A stretch of 38,811 nucleotides of DNA from Mesostigma viride (Eukaryota; Streptophyta; Mesostigmatophyceae; Mesostigmatales; Mesostigmataceae): NCBI GenBank assembly GCA_009746045.1, contig RPFO01002223.1, forward strand, positions 1-38,811, given 5' to 3'. Below the pieces are notes generated by a model. The model had not been told where the DNA came from and did no database searches. It saw only the letters and a program-made list of their open reading frames with translations. Both the position numbers and the translations under genes were made by a program. The stretch's first letter is position 1. The number at the start of each line of letters is the position of its first letter. This document shows, in pieces, positions 8,046-17,452 of the stretch.

Positions 8046-10354
8046 TTACGCGGGCGTCCCCCACTTGTTCACGAGGTACTGGCGGATCGTCTCCAACTGC
8101 GCGCTCGTCTTCGCGGTGCTGTAAAAAAGGATCTCGCCCACCCACCCCTCCAGCCCCCTGGTAGGGCTCAAGTTGTCGCCGCCCACGTAAAGCCCGCCGG
8201 TGGCCGACTTGGGCGCGCCACCGTTTGCGGTCCCTGCGCGACCGTCGAAACGGGTGAAGAAGCTCGACGTGCCGGTGATCGACATCGCGAACACGTGCGC
8301 CCTCCCGTCGAAGAACTCCGCGTTTGAGCACATCGTTTCGTTGGGGGACGGATCGCTCGGGAATCCTACTACGGTGGTCGTGGTGCTACCCCAGGCAATC
8401 GCGCCGGTGTTAATCGTGCCGCCCGCGCCCAATATGAACCCGCGCAGTTGGCTTCCTGTATTAGTTGGGTACGTAAACGGGGTGGCCTGTCTAGCCACCA
8501 CCACCACCGTCTTGTTGGCCTGAGACCAAAACGCCGTCGTCGTGGCCGTCTTCAGATGCGTGTTGTTTGCGTTGGTGAACCTGAGCGACCGCTTCGAGTT
8601 CAGAGTCGCGGTGTCCAGCGTCGGAGCCTTGCTCGTCGTGGTCTGCGTGATGTGATTCGACCCCTTCTTGTCCATCACGTACAAGACGGTACCGCCGGCC
8701 GTGTTTTGGACGACCGTGCCGGCGGAGTTGCTGAACGCCGTGCTGGCGTCCGACATATCGTACCAGGCGTACAGCGCGGCGTCCGTGGACGGGTCGTACA
8801 GCGTCGTGTACGTGAACGCGAGCGTAGAGGACGCGATGTTGCCGTTCCCTGCGGCATCCGTCGCCGCGCCCCCCCCGACGCTCACCGTCGTCTGCGTGTT
8901 AGCGGTCCCGCTCACGGAGAAAGTGTACACGGCGCCGCTCCCTGCAAGGCTGCCCGCCACGACCGTGCCGTTCGTCACCACTACATCCCCCTCCGCGAAC
9001 CCCGTCACCGGCTCGCTGAACGTCGCCGTCACGCTGATCGGGCTACTGGTAGGGGTCGACCCCGCCGTAGTGGAAAGAGCGAGGGTGGGCGGTGTGGTGT
9101 CGGCGGAGGCGGTGGTCACCGTGTGCGTGTACACCGCGCTGTACGCCCCCGACGACCCCTTGGCCACGACGTACACGTAATAGGCGGTGGACGGCGTCAG
9201 GGAGGAGAACACCAGTGGGCCGGACCCGACGGTCCCGTCGCCGCTCATGGGAAAGGCGGAGGACGCGACCAGGTCGGTGCCGCCCGCGCCCGACTTGGTG
9301 TATATATCGCCCGCCGCCAGCCCCGCCTTGGAGGCGCTGTACACGCGGCACAGGACCGCCCAGTTGTCGCCCCCGGACATGGTGAGCGAGTGGGTCACGC
9401 TGATCTGCGTCGATGTGGCTGTCGGGGCGGGCACGGAACCGCCGAACGTCTGGAGGTTGAACGAGCTGCTCAGGGTCTTCAGCTGCACCGTCGCGTACGT
9501 GTTCGTGTCCGTCTGCGCGACCGGCGAGGCCAGCGCCACCTTGACCGACACGCGGTAGGCGGACCCCGGGTTCATCGCGATCTGACCCGCCCCGGCCCAC
9601 GTCACGGCCTTCTTCCAGTTCCACCGCCCGTCGGCGAAGTACCCGTTCGCGCTGACCGCCTCGTCGGAGGCCACGTCCGTCTGGCGGTACACCTCATCCT
9701 CGTACAGCCCCGTGTCGACCGCCGTGTCGTGCACCCGCACCGTCACCGTGATCAGGTTGCCGCCGCCCCCGCTCCCGATCTGCAGGTTGTTCAGGCACAC
9801 CGCCACCTCGTAGATGCACGTCGACGCGGTGTGGGGGAACGCGTTCAGCGCCGCCACCGCCTGGCCGGCGGGAGGACAGCCGAACGAGGCGTACCGGAAC
9901 GCGGGCGTCTGGGTCTCCGCCCACGGTATGGCGGCCGTGAACACGCGGTGCCGGTGGTAGTACGGCGTCACCGTCGCCGCCTGCGGCCCCCACAGCCCGT
10001 CCCGGTGCGGACCAGCAGGCTGCCGGCGTCGGGGGGCGCCGAGTAATGCGCGGTGTCCGTCACCGACGAGTGGTTGAGGCCGTACAGGAACGCCGGCGCG
10101 CGAAAGACGTACGACCGCGGCACGAGGGACTGGGGCGCCGCCCCGCTGTAATCGACCTGCGGCAAATGCACGCGCCCGCCCGTCCGCAGGTCCGCGGTCG
10201 CCGACACGTCCGACAGGATGGACGCGGAGGACTGCCCGATGCTCACCGACTCCCTCTGGTCGCCCGCCTTTCGGGCCACGACCGCCCCGTTCTCCTGGGT
10301 CACGACCCACACGGAGGACACGTCCAGCGACGACACCCTCAGCGCCGCCTTCAT
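8046..10354 (-). CDS. Multidomain virion-surface protein with fibronectin III, Ig-like and LamG/concanavalin-like domains, one frame break
   Basis: About 769 residues. After a specific N-terminal region, a fibronectin type III-like segment (FSSLTPSTAYYVYVVAKG) is followed by a bacterial Ig-like domain (TTPPTLALST... VTFSEPVTGF-type pattern, AATDAAGN). The last 235 residues resemble a concanavalin A-like/LamG fold ending GWVGEILFYS...YLVNKWG. Such chains mediate adhesion or glycan binding, so a surface fibre or decoration protein is the likely role (inference). The frame shifts near CCC at 10001-10003, where one base appears missing; ATG 10354 is followed by coding-like sequence up to that point. 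GTACAG sits 10 nt before the ATG. It is the last of a four-gene minus-strand row starting at 11820. AATAAA-like sequence after the stop was not evident on this strand. Confidence 0.75.
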
Positions 10355-10384
10355 GGTTACTGATCTGTACCCTAGATGATTTTA

Positions 10385-11173
10385 TCAGCTCTCTAACTGC
10401 GCCTGCGACAACTGAACCACCACCCCGATGCCCGTGCCCGTGTATCCCGACAACTGCAGGTAGAACGTGTCGCCCGCGCCGATCGCGAAGGGCGCGACGC
10501 TCACGTTCGCCCACGCCGCGCGCACGCCCATCACCGTCCTCTGCGGCATCGGCCCGGAAGACAGCGTCGCCAGCGTGGTGCCATCGTGCTTCTTCACCGC
10601 CACCGCGAACGCGTGCGTGCTCGCGTCCGGCAGGTTGTACGCGCTGATCGACAGCGTGTCCACGGAGAACGTGTACGGCGGCGCCACGCTCAGGGTGTTG
10701 CCCGCCCCCGTCACCATGGACACCGCGCTGCCGGCCATGTTCCCCCCGTAATGGAACGTCTCCGTCCAGTACGCCGTCCTCATCGTCTGGTTGGTCCACG
10801 CCGCCCCCGCCCACGCCAGCACCTGGCCCGCCTGGGGCACCCCCGTGTACTCCACGTCGGACGCGTCGCCCAGACTGGCGGGGGCCACCGCGACCGAGTC
10901 GGCGTACGCCTTGGTGACGGCGTCGGAGGCGTCCGTCGGCACGCCCCCCATCACCACCTTGCCGGTGACCGTGACGTCCCCATCCACCTGCAGGTCCTTG
11001 CCGAACTCCCAGTGGTCCTGCCTGTACGCCAGCGCGTCCTGCAGCTGGTAGGCGCCCCCCTCTCGGAACCGCATGCACAACTGGTCGCTCTCCTGCCTGA
11101 TCTCGAAGTCCCCGTCGCCCCCCAGTCCGTTCTGGATCACCACCGAGGCTGCGGACAGCGTCCCCCCCGTCAT
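10385..11173 (-). CDS. Phage-tail-fibre-like structural protein
   Basis: 262 residues, intact. It contains VDGDVTVTGKVVMGG followed by PTDASDAVTKAYADS, a linker motif typical of phage tail-fibre and receptor-binding proteins, then a beta-rich C-terminal half (WTETFHYGGN..., YLQLSGYTGTGIGVVVQLS) that could be a trimeric head domain. A role in host attachment is inferred from the motif and from adjacent LamG/Ig-like and small structural-type genes on the same strand. It starts 29 nt downstream of the 93-residue gene and ends 30 nt before the next gene. Confidence 0.75.
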   Translation of the reverse strand: MTGGTLSAASVVIQNGLGGDGDFEIRQESDQLCMRFREGGAYQLQDALAYRQDHWEFGKDLQVDGDVTVTGKVVMGGVPTDASDAVTKAYADSVAVAPASLGDASDVEYTGVPQAGQVLAWAGAAWTNQTMRTAYWTETFHYGGNMAGSAVSMVTGAGNTLSVAPPYTFSVDTLSISAYNLPDASTHAFAVAVKKHDGTTLATLSSGPMPQRTVMGVRAAWANVSVAPFAIGAGDTFYLQLSGYTGTGIGVVVQLSQAQLES

Positions 11174-11202
11174 CTATACTATCCTCTAGACAAAAGAAAT
11201 TC

Positions 11203-11484
11203 CTACACCGGCGACGCGCGGCGGAAAAACTTGGACGTGTTGTCGTCCGAGAAGATGGACTGCAGCACCGCGTGCAGGCCCCCCGTGCCCGTGCCCGCCC
11301 CCGCCGGCGCCGGCGCCTCGTCCCCCGTGTTGTAGTTGCTGCGGTGGTAGTGCGCGATCGGCCAGGGGTCGAACGTCTGCGAGAGAGCGAACGCCACGCT
11401 GTCCGGGTACGAGACCGCGTCCGCCAGGATGACCGGCTTGGTCGCGCTTGCCGGAGAAGAGAAAAAGGACAACGGAGTCGCCAT
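11203..11484 (-). CDS. Small protein of the fibre gene row, unknown function
   Basis: 93 residues, intact. It has no domain I recognise; it is Ala/Ser/Pro-rich with a Gly/Pro linker (APAPAGAGTGTGG) and a basic C-terminus. A TATA-like AAAAATATG and a GTACTG element lie in the 35 nt before the ATG. It overlaps none of its neighbours and sits 3 nt after the upstream gene, suggesting a shared transcript. Confidence 0.6.
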   Translation of the reverse strand: MATPLSFFSSPASATKPVILADAVSYPDSVAFALSQTFDPWPIAHYHRSNYNTGDEAPAPAGAGTGTGGLHAVLQSIFSDDNTSKFFRRASPV

Positions 11485-11487
11485 AAC

Positions 11488-11820
11488 TCAGTACCCTTGG
11501 CTTGCATATTTTTCTGTCCGCCCTTGGCACCCCCGGCCCTCCACCTCGTCCTGTCCCTCCAGCGTGTCCGCCGCCTGCGAGGGGGGCGAGGGGTAGATGC
11601 CCCCGCACCGGACCGTGTCCATGCGCCGATCCTCCCCGGCCGCCACCGACACCGCGCAACCCATGTCCCTACCGCCTCTGTCCTTGTCTCCCATTTTTTT
11701 TTCGACGACGAGAGCCCAACGCAGGAGGGTCGCCGTCACGGGAGGCGGGGCGTGCGAATAGCAGGGGAGCGCGTACCGCTGTCCGGTCGCGTCCATCCCG
11801 TGCATGCCAACGGCGCGCAT
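11488..11820 (-). CDS. Small hypothetical protein, unknown function
   Basis: 110 residues if started at 11820; a later in-frame ATG (MGDKDRGG) would give 68 residues. Cysteines are scattered and the tail is polar. No family recognised. It is divergent from the gene at 11870 across 49 nt and is the first of the minus-strand structural row. The start is uncertain. Confidence 0.45.
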   Translation of the reverse strand: MRAVGMHGMDATGQRYALPCYSHAPPPVTATLLRWALVVEKKMGDKDRGGRDMGCAVSVAAGEDRRMDTVRCGGIYPSPPSQAADTLEGQDEVEGRGCQGRTEKYASQGY

Positions 11821-11869
11821 GTATCCCGGTGAGAAATAAACCTGCTCGTCTTACTGTACAGAGGACACC

Positions 11870-12454
11870 ATGTCGTCGCTGCAAGCCACCAACCCGATGG
11901 CCGTGCCGCCGGCCCAGAACACGCACAGGGTCCTCGTCACCGGGACGAACAGAGAGGGCTACACCACCTTCAACCTCCCCTCCCCCGTGCTAAACGTGGA
12001 GGCCTGCCGGCTCGTGTACGCCCAGGTCCCGGCGGCCTCCGAGACGTGCACGGCCATCTCCCTGCGTCTGGGCGACCGCGAGGTAGAAAAGGTGCAGACC
12101 GCCATCCCCAGCGCGTCGGGGATGAGGCCCAAGATCGCCACCGTAGCCGACGCGGACTGCGCCGCCAGGACCGTCTGCGTAGGGTACGAGGACGACCCCG
12201 CCCACGACGCCGCCATGCGCCCCAGGAACTTCTTCGCGGGCAAGGCGCACTTCGCCATCGTGCCCAACGGCGTCGAGCTGTACGCCCCCCACTCGCCCAT
12301 GGACGACGCCGCCGTGTTCACCCCGCCCATCCCCAGCGTGCAGACCCTGCGGCTGGAGCTCTACGCCCTGCCCGCCCCCACGCGCACCCTGCTCAATCTG
12401 GAGGGGGACACGTTCGCCATACTCATCGAGCTCGCGTCGTCGAGGAGGCCCTAG
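11870..12454 (+). CDS. Conserved-looking beta-rich protein, unknown function
   Basis: 194 residues, intact. It is rich in Val, Pro and beta-prone stretches (HRVLVTG, FAIVPNGVELYAP, LRLELYALPAP), compatible with a jelly-roll-like structural subunit, though I do not recognise a family. TGTACAG lies 9 nt before the ATG with ACACC directly before it, a leader shared with the fibre gene at 13688 and consistent with late co-expression (inference). It converges on the SET-domain gene with 5 nt between stops. Confidence 0.7.
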   Translation: MSSLQATNPMAVPPAQNTHRVLVTGTNREGYTTFNLPSPVLNVEACRLVYAQVPAASETCTAISLRLGDREVEKVQTAIPSASGMRPKIATVADADCAARTVCVGYEDDPAHDAAMRPRNFFAGKAHFAIVPNGVELYAPHSPMDDAAVFTPPIPSVQTLRLELYALPAPTRTLLNLEGDTFAILIELASSRRP

Positions 12455-12459
12455 CTAGG

Positions 12460-13599
12460 CTAGAGCTTGTTCCTCCCGATGCGCGCCCAATACTCGTCCC
12501 CGTACTCGATCAGCAGCTCCTTCCCGCTCCCGATGTCCCTCGTCGCCTCCACCGCGATCCGAAGCTGACCCCCGCTGGTATCGCGGACCAAGGCCGCGTT
12601 CGACCGCACCCCGTGCATGCCCCTGGGGTCGTTCATGTACCGGAACTCGTTGCCGTACTCCAGCCCGTCCACGAACGCGAACGAGCCCGACGCGTCGTGC
12701 AGGTCCGCAAAGTACATCTCGTCCTCCCCCTCGTCCCGTTTGAGGATGATCTCGTCCCCCCTGCCGTCCTTGTCGTGGCATTTCAGCAGCCCGCTGTAGA
12801 ACCCGATCCGCGCCCCCTTCTTGAAAGGCCGGGTGGTGAACAGCCCACGCTGACCGTGCAGGGTGCCCGGGGCGGGACACCACGCGCACCTCCACCCCCT
12901 CCGCGGGCGACTGCGGCTGGACGGCGAACTGCGCCTCCATCGCCAGCTTGTCGGGCGAGTACACCACGTTCGCGGTCGTGTAATACCGCAAGTCGTCGCG
13001 GGGGCTGCCCCTCACCCTGGCGGCCAGCGCCTCGGCCGAGGCCGTGTACGGGTACCGCGCGTCCGTCGAGCCGGGCAGTGGGGGGCAGACCCCCGCCGCC
13101 GCCCCCCGCGAGGGAGAAAGGGTCAGCTCCTCGCCCGCGCGCACAGCCCGCGTCGCCACCAGCGCGACACGGTGGTCGCGAATCTCCTCCGCCAAGTTGC
13201 CCCGCCCCGCCCTGAGGAAAGAGAACTCGTTCCCGTACACCCCGCAGTCGATGTAGACCACCGACGTCTCGGTGACGCACAGACGCGCGAGGTGCGGCCG
13301 GCGCCAGTCCTTCCGCAGCCCCTCAAGGGGGGCGCACCGCAGCAGCCCCGCGCGGTGGCCTACCACCTCCCCCCTCTTGAACGCCCGGGACGCGAACACG
13401 CGCGAGTGCGCCACCGTCACCCCCGGGTTGTGATGGAACGGCCGCGTCTGCGTGGAGAACTGCGCCTCCATCACGCGCGCGTCCGGAGAGGCGACCACCG
13501 TGTGGTTCGTGTAGTACTTGAGAGACCCCCCCCCGCCTGCTTGACCAGCCGTTCGGCCACCTCCATCGAGCGTCTTGTGAAAAGGCGCGTGTCCGGCAT
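12460..13599 (-). CDS. Protein with two tandem SET-like domains, probable lysine methyltransferase, two frame breaks
   Basis: About 379 residues. The C-terminal half holds a clear SET core: EYGNEFRYMNDPRG, then NAALV, RIAVEATRDIGSGKELLIEYGDEYW, matching the NxR...N and GEELxxDYG-type elements that bind S-adenosylmethionine and the target lysine. The N-terminal half is a diverged copy (GVYGNEFSFLRAGRGN... EELTLS). Both halves begin with a related segment (LKYYTNHTVV / LRYYTTANVV ... MEAQF), so this is an internal duplication. The first copy has lost the typical Tyr-Gly catalytic end. Frame breaks lie at C9, 13526-13534 (one base short), and at 12866-12872 (one base extra). ATG 13599 precedes the first copy in the matching frame. 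Chromatin or viral-protein methylation is inferred. Confidence 0.72.
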
Positions 13600-13687
13600 C
13601 CCTCTGTATATCTACCCTACACCCGCCATTTTGTGTGCGCTCCGGGATCCTTTTTTTTTCTCTGTGTACAGTATACACGCGAACACC

Positions 13688-16050
13688 ATGGCGACTCTGT
13701 GCGAGAACCTCGGGGCGTCCAAGGTCCGCCGCATGCTCACCAATGAGATCATGGGCGACAGTTCCGGCAGCGCCACCGTCAAGGACCTGACAGTCCAGGC
13801 GCAGGAGCGGATCGTCATCAAGCCCAACGGGGGATCCGGCTCCCACGCCACCAAGATCGTCAACGTCATCGGAGACACCAACATCACCGGCAAGCTCACC
13901 GTCGGCGAGTTCACCTTCTCCGGCACGCCCAAGATCCAGGACCTCACCTTCAACAACAGCGCCATCGCCACCACCAACAACGTCATGTCCCTCAGCGCCG
14001 CCCAGAGCGTGCGGGTGGAGGACGTCGTATTCACCGACAACCAGATGGCGCCCGCCACCGACGTCAACCTGGTCCTCGCCGCCGGCGCCACCTCCTCCGT
14101 CCTGGTGGAGGGCGTCAAGCTGACAGACAACACCGTCAGCACCTCCTCCGGCACCCTCGCCCTCACCGCCGAGTCCGGCACCGTGCAGGTCGAGAGCGTC
14201 ACCTTCACCGACGGCGTCGTCAGCACCGCCTCGGGACCTCTGGAGCTCACCTCCGCCGCCGGCACCGTGCAGATCGAGGACGTCATCTTCACCAACTCCG
14301 CCCTCACCGTTGACGGTGACGCCGACATCTCCCTGACCGCCGGCGCCACCCACTCCGTCGTCCTCGAGAACGTCAAGATCACCGACAACGCCGTCGACAC
14401 CACCTCCGGGGCCCTCACCATCGCCTCCGCCGCCGGAACCGTGCAGGTCGAGAACGTCATCTTCACCGACTCCGCCCTCACCGCATCCGCCGACGCGGAC
14501 ATCTCCCTGACCGCCGGAGCCACCCACTCCGTCGTCCTCGAGAACGTCAAGATCACCGACAACGCCGTCGACACCACCTCCGGGGCCCTGACGCTGGCCT
14601 CCGCCGCCGGAACCGTGCAGGTCGAGAACGTCATCTTCACCGACTCCGCACTCACCGTCTCCGCGGATGCCGACCTGTCCCTCACCGCCGGCGCCACCTC
14701 CGCCGTGCAGGTCGAGAACGTCAGGTTCATGGACAGCGCCGTCACCACCTCCGCCGGAACCCTCTCCCTCACCTCGCATAACGGCGACGTCGACATCGAG
14801 GACGTCACCATCACCAACCAGACCATCAGCACCGACCAGAACGTGCTCGCCCTGGACGCCGTCGTTTCCGTCGACGTCAAGAAGGACCTCGTGCTCACCT
14901 CCACCGCGGGCGGCAGCGGCAAGGTCACCACATCCGCAGGCAACCTCGAGCTAGCCCCCGCCGGCGGTGTCGTCAAGATCGTCGGCGAGCTGCAGGTCGA
15001 CGGCGCCATCAACAGCATCACCACCACCGAGACCAACCTGCGCATCGAGGACAAGACAGTCACCCTCGGCACCGGCGCCACAGACAACACCAAGTCCAAC
15101 GGCGGCGGTGTGATCGTGGCCGGCAACCCCGCCTACGCCCCACGCGCCATCACATGGAACATGGGCGCCGGAGAGGCGTCCCAGGAGAAGGGAGACTTCA
15201 CCGGATCCTACTGGCACGTCGAGGGCGGACAGCTCATGTTCTCGCGCACCATCGCCAGTGCCGAGCGCCTCGCGCCAGGCACCAACGTCAAGCTGTCCGA
15301 GCTCGCCTCCGGCAGCGACACCTACCGCTGGGAGTTCTCCGCCTCCAAGGACAGCACCGTCGGCGCCCCACCGCCAGCTTCGCCGGAAACGGCTCCGTGG
15401 CCGGAGGGGTGCTCAAGCTGTCCGGATCGCAGTTCGACCAAGTCCAGAACCTCGGCATCACCGGCACCTTCTCCCTCGTGATGAAGGTCATGCCCCAGTT
15501 CGACCTCGCCACCCTCACCCTCCTCACCGACCTGCTCATGTATGGATACATCCAGGTCCAGGTCGCGGCGGGAGGATATCTGGCCTTCTCCGACGGCGCC
15601 AACGCCGCCATCGTCACGAACACGCCCATGCACGCCGACCCCTTCGTCCTCTGCATCACCGTCAGCGGCACCGAGGTCAAGTTCTACGTGGACGGCGCGC
15701 TCGCCGCGTCCTCCGCCAACGGTCTCCTCGGCCCCAACCCAGCGCTCGTCCTCAACGGAGGCTACGTCGGCGAGGTCTGGTACGACGACGTCCGCTTCGT
15801 CGCCGGCCAGGCGCTGACCGCCGCCAACACCATGCTCTACGGCTGGAGGGAGATGTACGCCGCCCCCGAGATCGTCACCTACGGGTTCCGCATCGCCGAC
15901 GACGAGAGCATGCAGCTCGTCAAGGTGCGCGGGTCAGGTGCCACCAGCCGCGTGCTGGCCAGGCCAGCGCCCAACACCATCACCGCCAGCAACTCCATGG
16001 GCACCGTCGGCGACTCCCGGGTCTCCGTCCTGCTCGAGTCTCTCAACTGA
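13688..16050 (+). CDS. Long repeat fibre protein with C-terminal jelly-roll head (paralogue of 17453-20925), one frame break
   Basis: About 787 residues. A conserved N-terminus (KDLTVQAQERIVIKPNGG) is followed by a long beta-repeat shaft: units of about 60 residues (180 nt) with ENVIFTDSALT, SLTAGATHSVVLENVKITD and DTTSGALT. Then come a fibre linker (NLRIEDKTVTLG, similar to phage tail-fibre DDKNIELG-type motifs), a WNMGAGE...GSYWHVEGGQ segment and a LamG-like head ending in YGFRI and QLVKVRGSG. One base appears missing in CCCC at 15366-15369; coding sequence continues in the next frame to 16050. TGTACAG lies 17 nt before the ATG after a T9 run. Probably a surface fibre (inference from architecture). 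Confidence 0.8.
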
Positions 16051-16195
16051 TGTTTCTGATGTTTCTAATGAATGATCATTGATTGTCGTGATGAATTAAT
16101 TGCAGATTACTGTACTAGGCCTGTCTGTCACTGATGAGGAATTGCATGTAGAGTCGTAACTCGTGATTTCGTCTAATTGATCTTTATTTGATTTT

Positions 16196-16201
16196 AATAA
16201 A
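16196..16201 (+). terminator. Polyadenylation signal AATAAA after the fibre gene
   Basis: AATAAA lies about 150 nt after the stop at 16050, in a 249-nt AT-rich gap before the gene at 16300. No other feature is seen in the gap except the short palindrome AATGATCATT near 16071. Confidence 0.4.
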
Positions 16202-16299
16202 ACAACGAATGAGGCAGCAAACACCCGCGTTATCATTCATGCATTCAATCCACGCAGAGCTCAAAAATATCGGCGCTCAGAGTACGATCGAGCGTCGGG

Positions 16300-17183
16300 A
16301 TGTCGAACGAGGCAAGACTGAATCTCCTGATACAGCAAGCGGCCACCATGCTCAGAAGGAAAACCCTAGCACCCCACGAACGCGCCATACTGGAAACGCA
16401 ATTGACGGAATCCCGCGCCGCCCTCGCCGATATGAAGAAGGAGGCCAGCAGCGCGGTCAAGCGGGTACCTGCAGCGCAGGCACCATCAGTAAAGCGAGAA
16501 CCAGCAGTGCGGTCAGTAAAACGAGAACTGTTTCCTGCGACGCCGGCACCAGACTTGTCGCGCCGACCTGGACAGACAGCCCAGGTAGTAGACGAGGACA
16601 AAGTACACCGCATCCTGGCCGCGATCCAAGAGGCGCAGGCCAACGGGTTGCCGTCGGCGGGGCTGGAGGCTCGGCTAAACAAAGCCCTGTCCCTGCTCGA
16701 TCGGGGAACCGGGGAAGACGCGCCGGTCCCGCCGCCGAAGCGCTCCAGGGCAGAACCCCCGCCGCCGCCGCGGGCCTCCGGTGCGTCCCATGCTGGCAAG
16801 GCGCCTGCCGCCCGTGTACGATACACCGGCCCCGCGTTCGCCCCCTGGTCCCTTTCCCCCCCCCCTCTATTCCTAAACCGTCACAAGCGGGTCCCTCTGA
16901 CCTACCTGAGAGGAATCGGATGATGCAAGCACTCGAGGAGCGCCGTCTGTTGTCGTATGAACCCCGAACTCCCGATTCAGAGGCGCGAATCCGGGTATTG
17001 GACAAAAAGATAGAAGACTTACTTTACCCTCCCCCAAGCTTCCCCGGCCCTTCACGAGGCCCGTGGGAGGATCAACTCAGGAAGAAACAGAAGTGGGTCG
17101 ACCCAGAGGACTACGAGGCGTTTGCCAGCAGGCACAGGCCGCCCCCGCTCGGGGGCGCGGACAACCCCATCGTGCTGGACTGA
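16300..17183 (+). CDS. Charged coiled-coil protein with SIM-like C-terminus, one frame break
   Basis: About 294 residues, family unknown. The N-terminal 50 residues form a helix (QAATMLRRKTLAPHERAILE). A basic linker repeats VKRxPA/VKREPA-type motifs, then a second helix and a Pro-rich stretch follow. The frame shifts in C10 at 16856-16865 (one base short). The C-terminal part has helices (MMQALEERRLLSY, ARIRVLDKKIEDLL) and ends ADNPIVLD, a hydrophobic core next to acid that resembles a SUMO-interaction motif. VKREP resembles a sumoylation consensus (psi-K-x-E) at several places. Its stop abuts the convergent gene at 17184. Confidence 0.65.
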
Positions 17184-17369
17184 TCACGTCCTCCGCCTCG
17201 TCGACCCTCCGCTGCGACTCCGCCCGCCCCTCGACTTCCTGCCGGCCGCCATGACCGAGGCCAGCGCCGCCTCCTGTACCCGCCGCTGGCCCCACAGCCG
17301 GAGCTGCCCCTTGCGCAAACAGTACGCCTGCGTGCCGTACTTCGTCCCTGAGGGCGGAGGCGCTTTCAT
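17184..17369 (-). CDS. Small conserved viral protein with GTKYGT...CLRKGQLRLWG motif
   Basis: 61 residues from ATG 17369; an upstream ATG at 17414 would add 15 atypical residues. The motif PPPSGTKYGTQAYCLRKGQ followed by LRLWGQRR resembles, as I recall, a short basic protein conserved in many large algal and amoebal viruses (GTKxxxxxxCxxKGQVRxYG). The tail is strongly basic (RKSRGGRSRSGG), so nucleic-acid binding is plausible. GTACTG lies 6 nt before ATG 17369, supporting that start. The stop codons of this gene and its convergent neighbour are adjacent. Confidence 0.65.
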   Translation of the reverse strand: MKAPPPSGTKYGTQAYCLRKGQLRLWGQRRVQEAALASVMAAGRKSRGGRSRSGGSTRRRT

Positions 17370-17452
17370 ACCGCAGTACAAACGCAATGGTGATGTCGTA
17401 GGCATCAAACACAATACACGCGCGCGAAAAAAATTACGAATCCGCTACATAA

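Noticed and set aside
8448-10046. 532-residue plus-strand frame
   Set aside because: Arg/His/Gly-rich shadow of the Ig/LamG-like gene, with no recognisable domain.
10355-11507. Extension of the 8046 frame to 11507 on the minus strand
   Set aside because: Upstream of the break near 10001 the frame is out of register with three clearly coding genes (10354, 11173 and 11484 starts).
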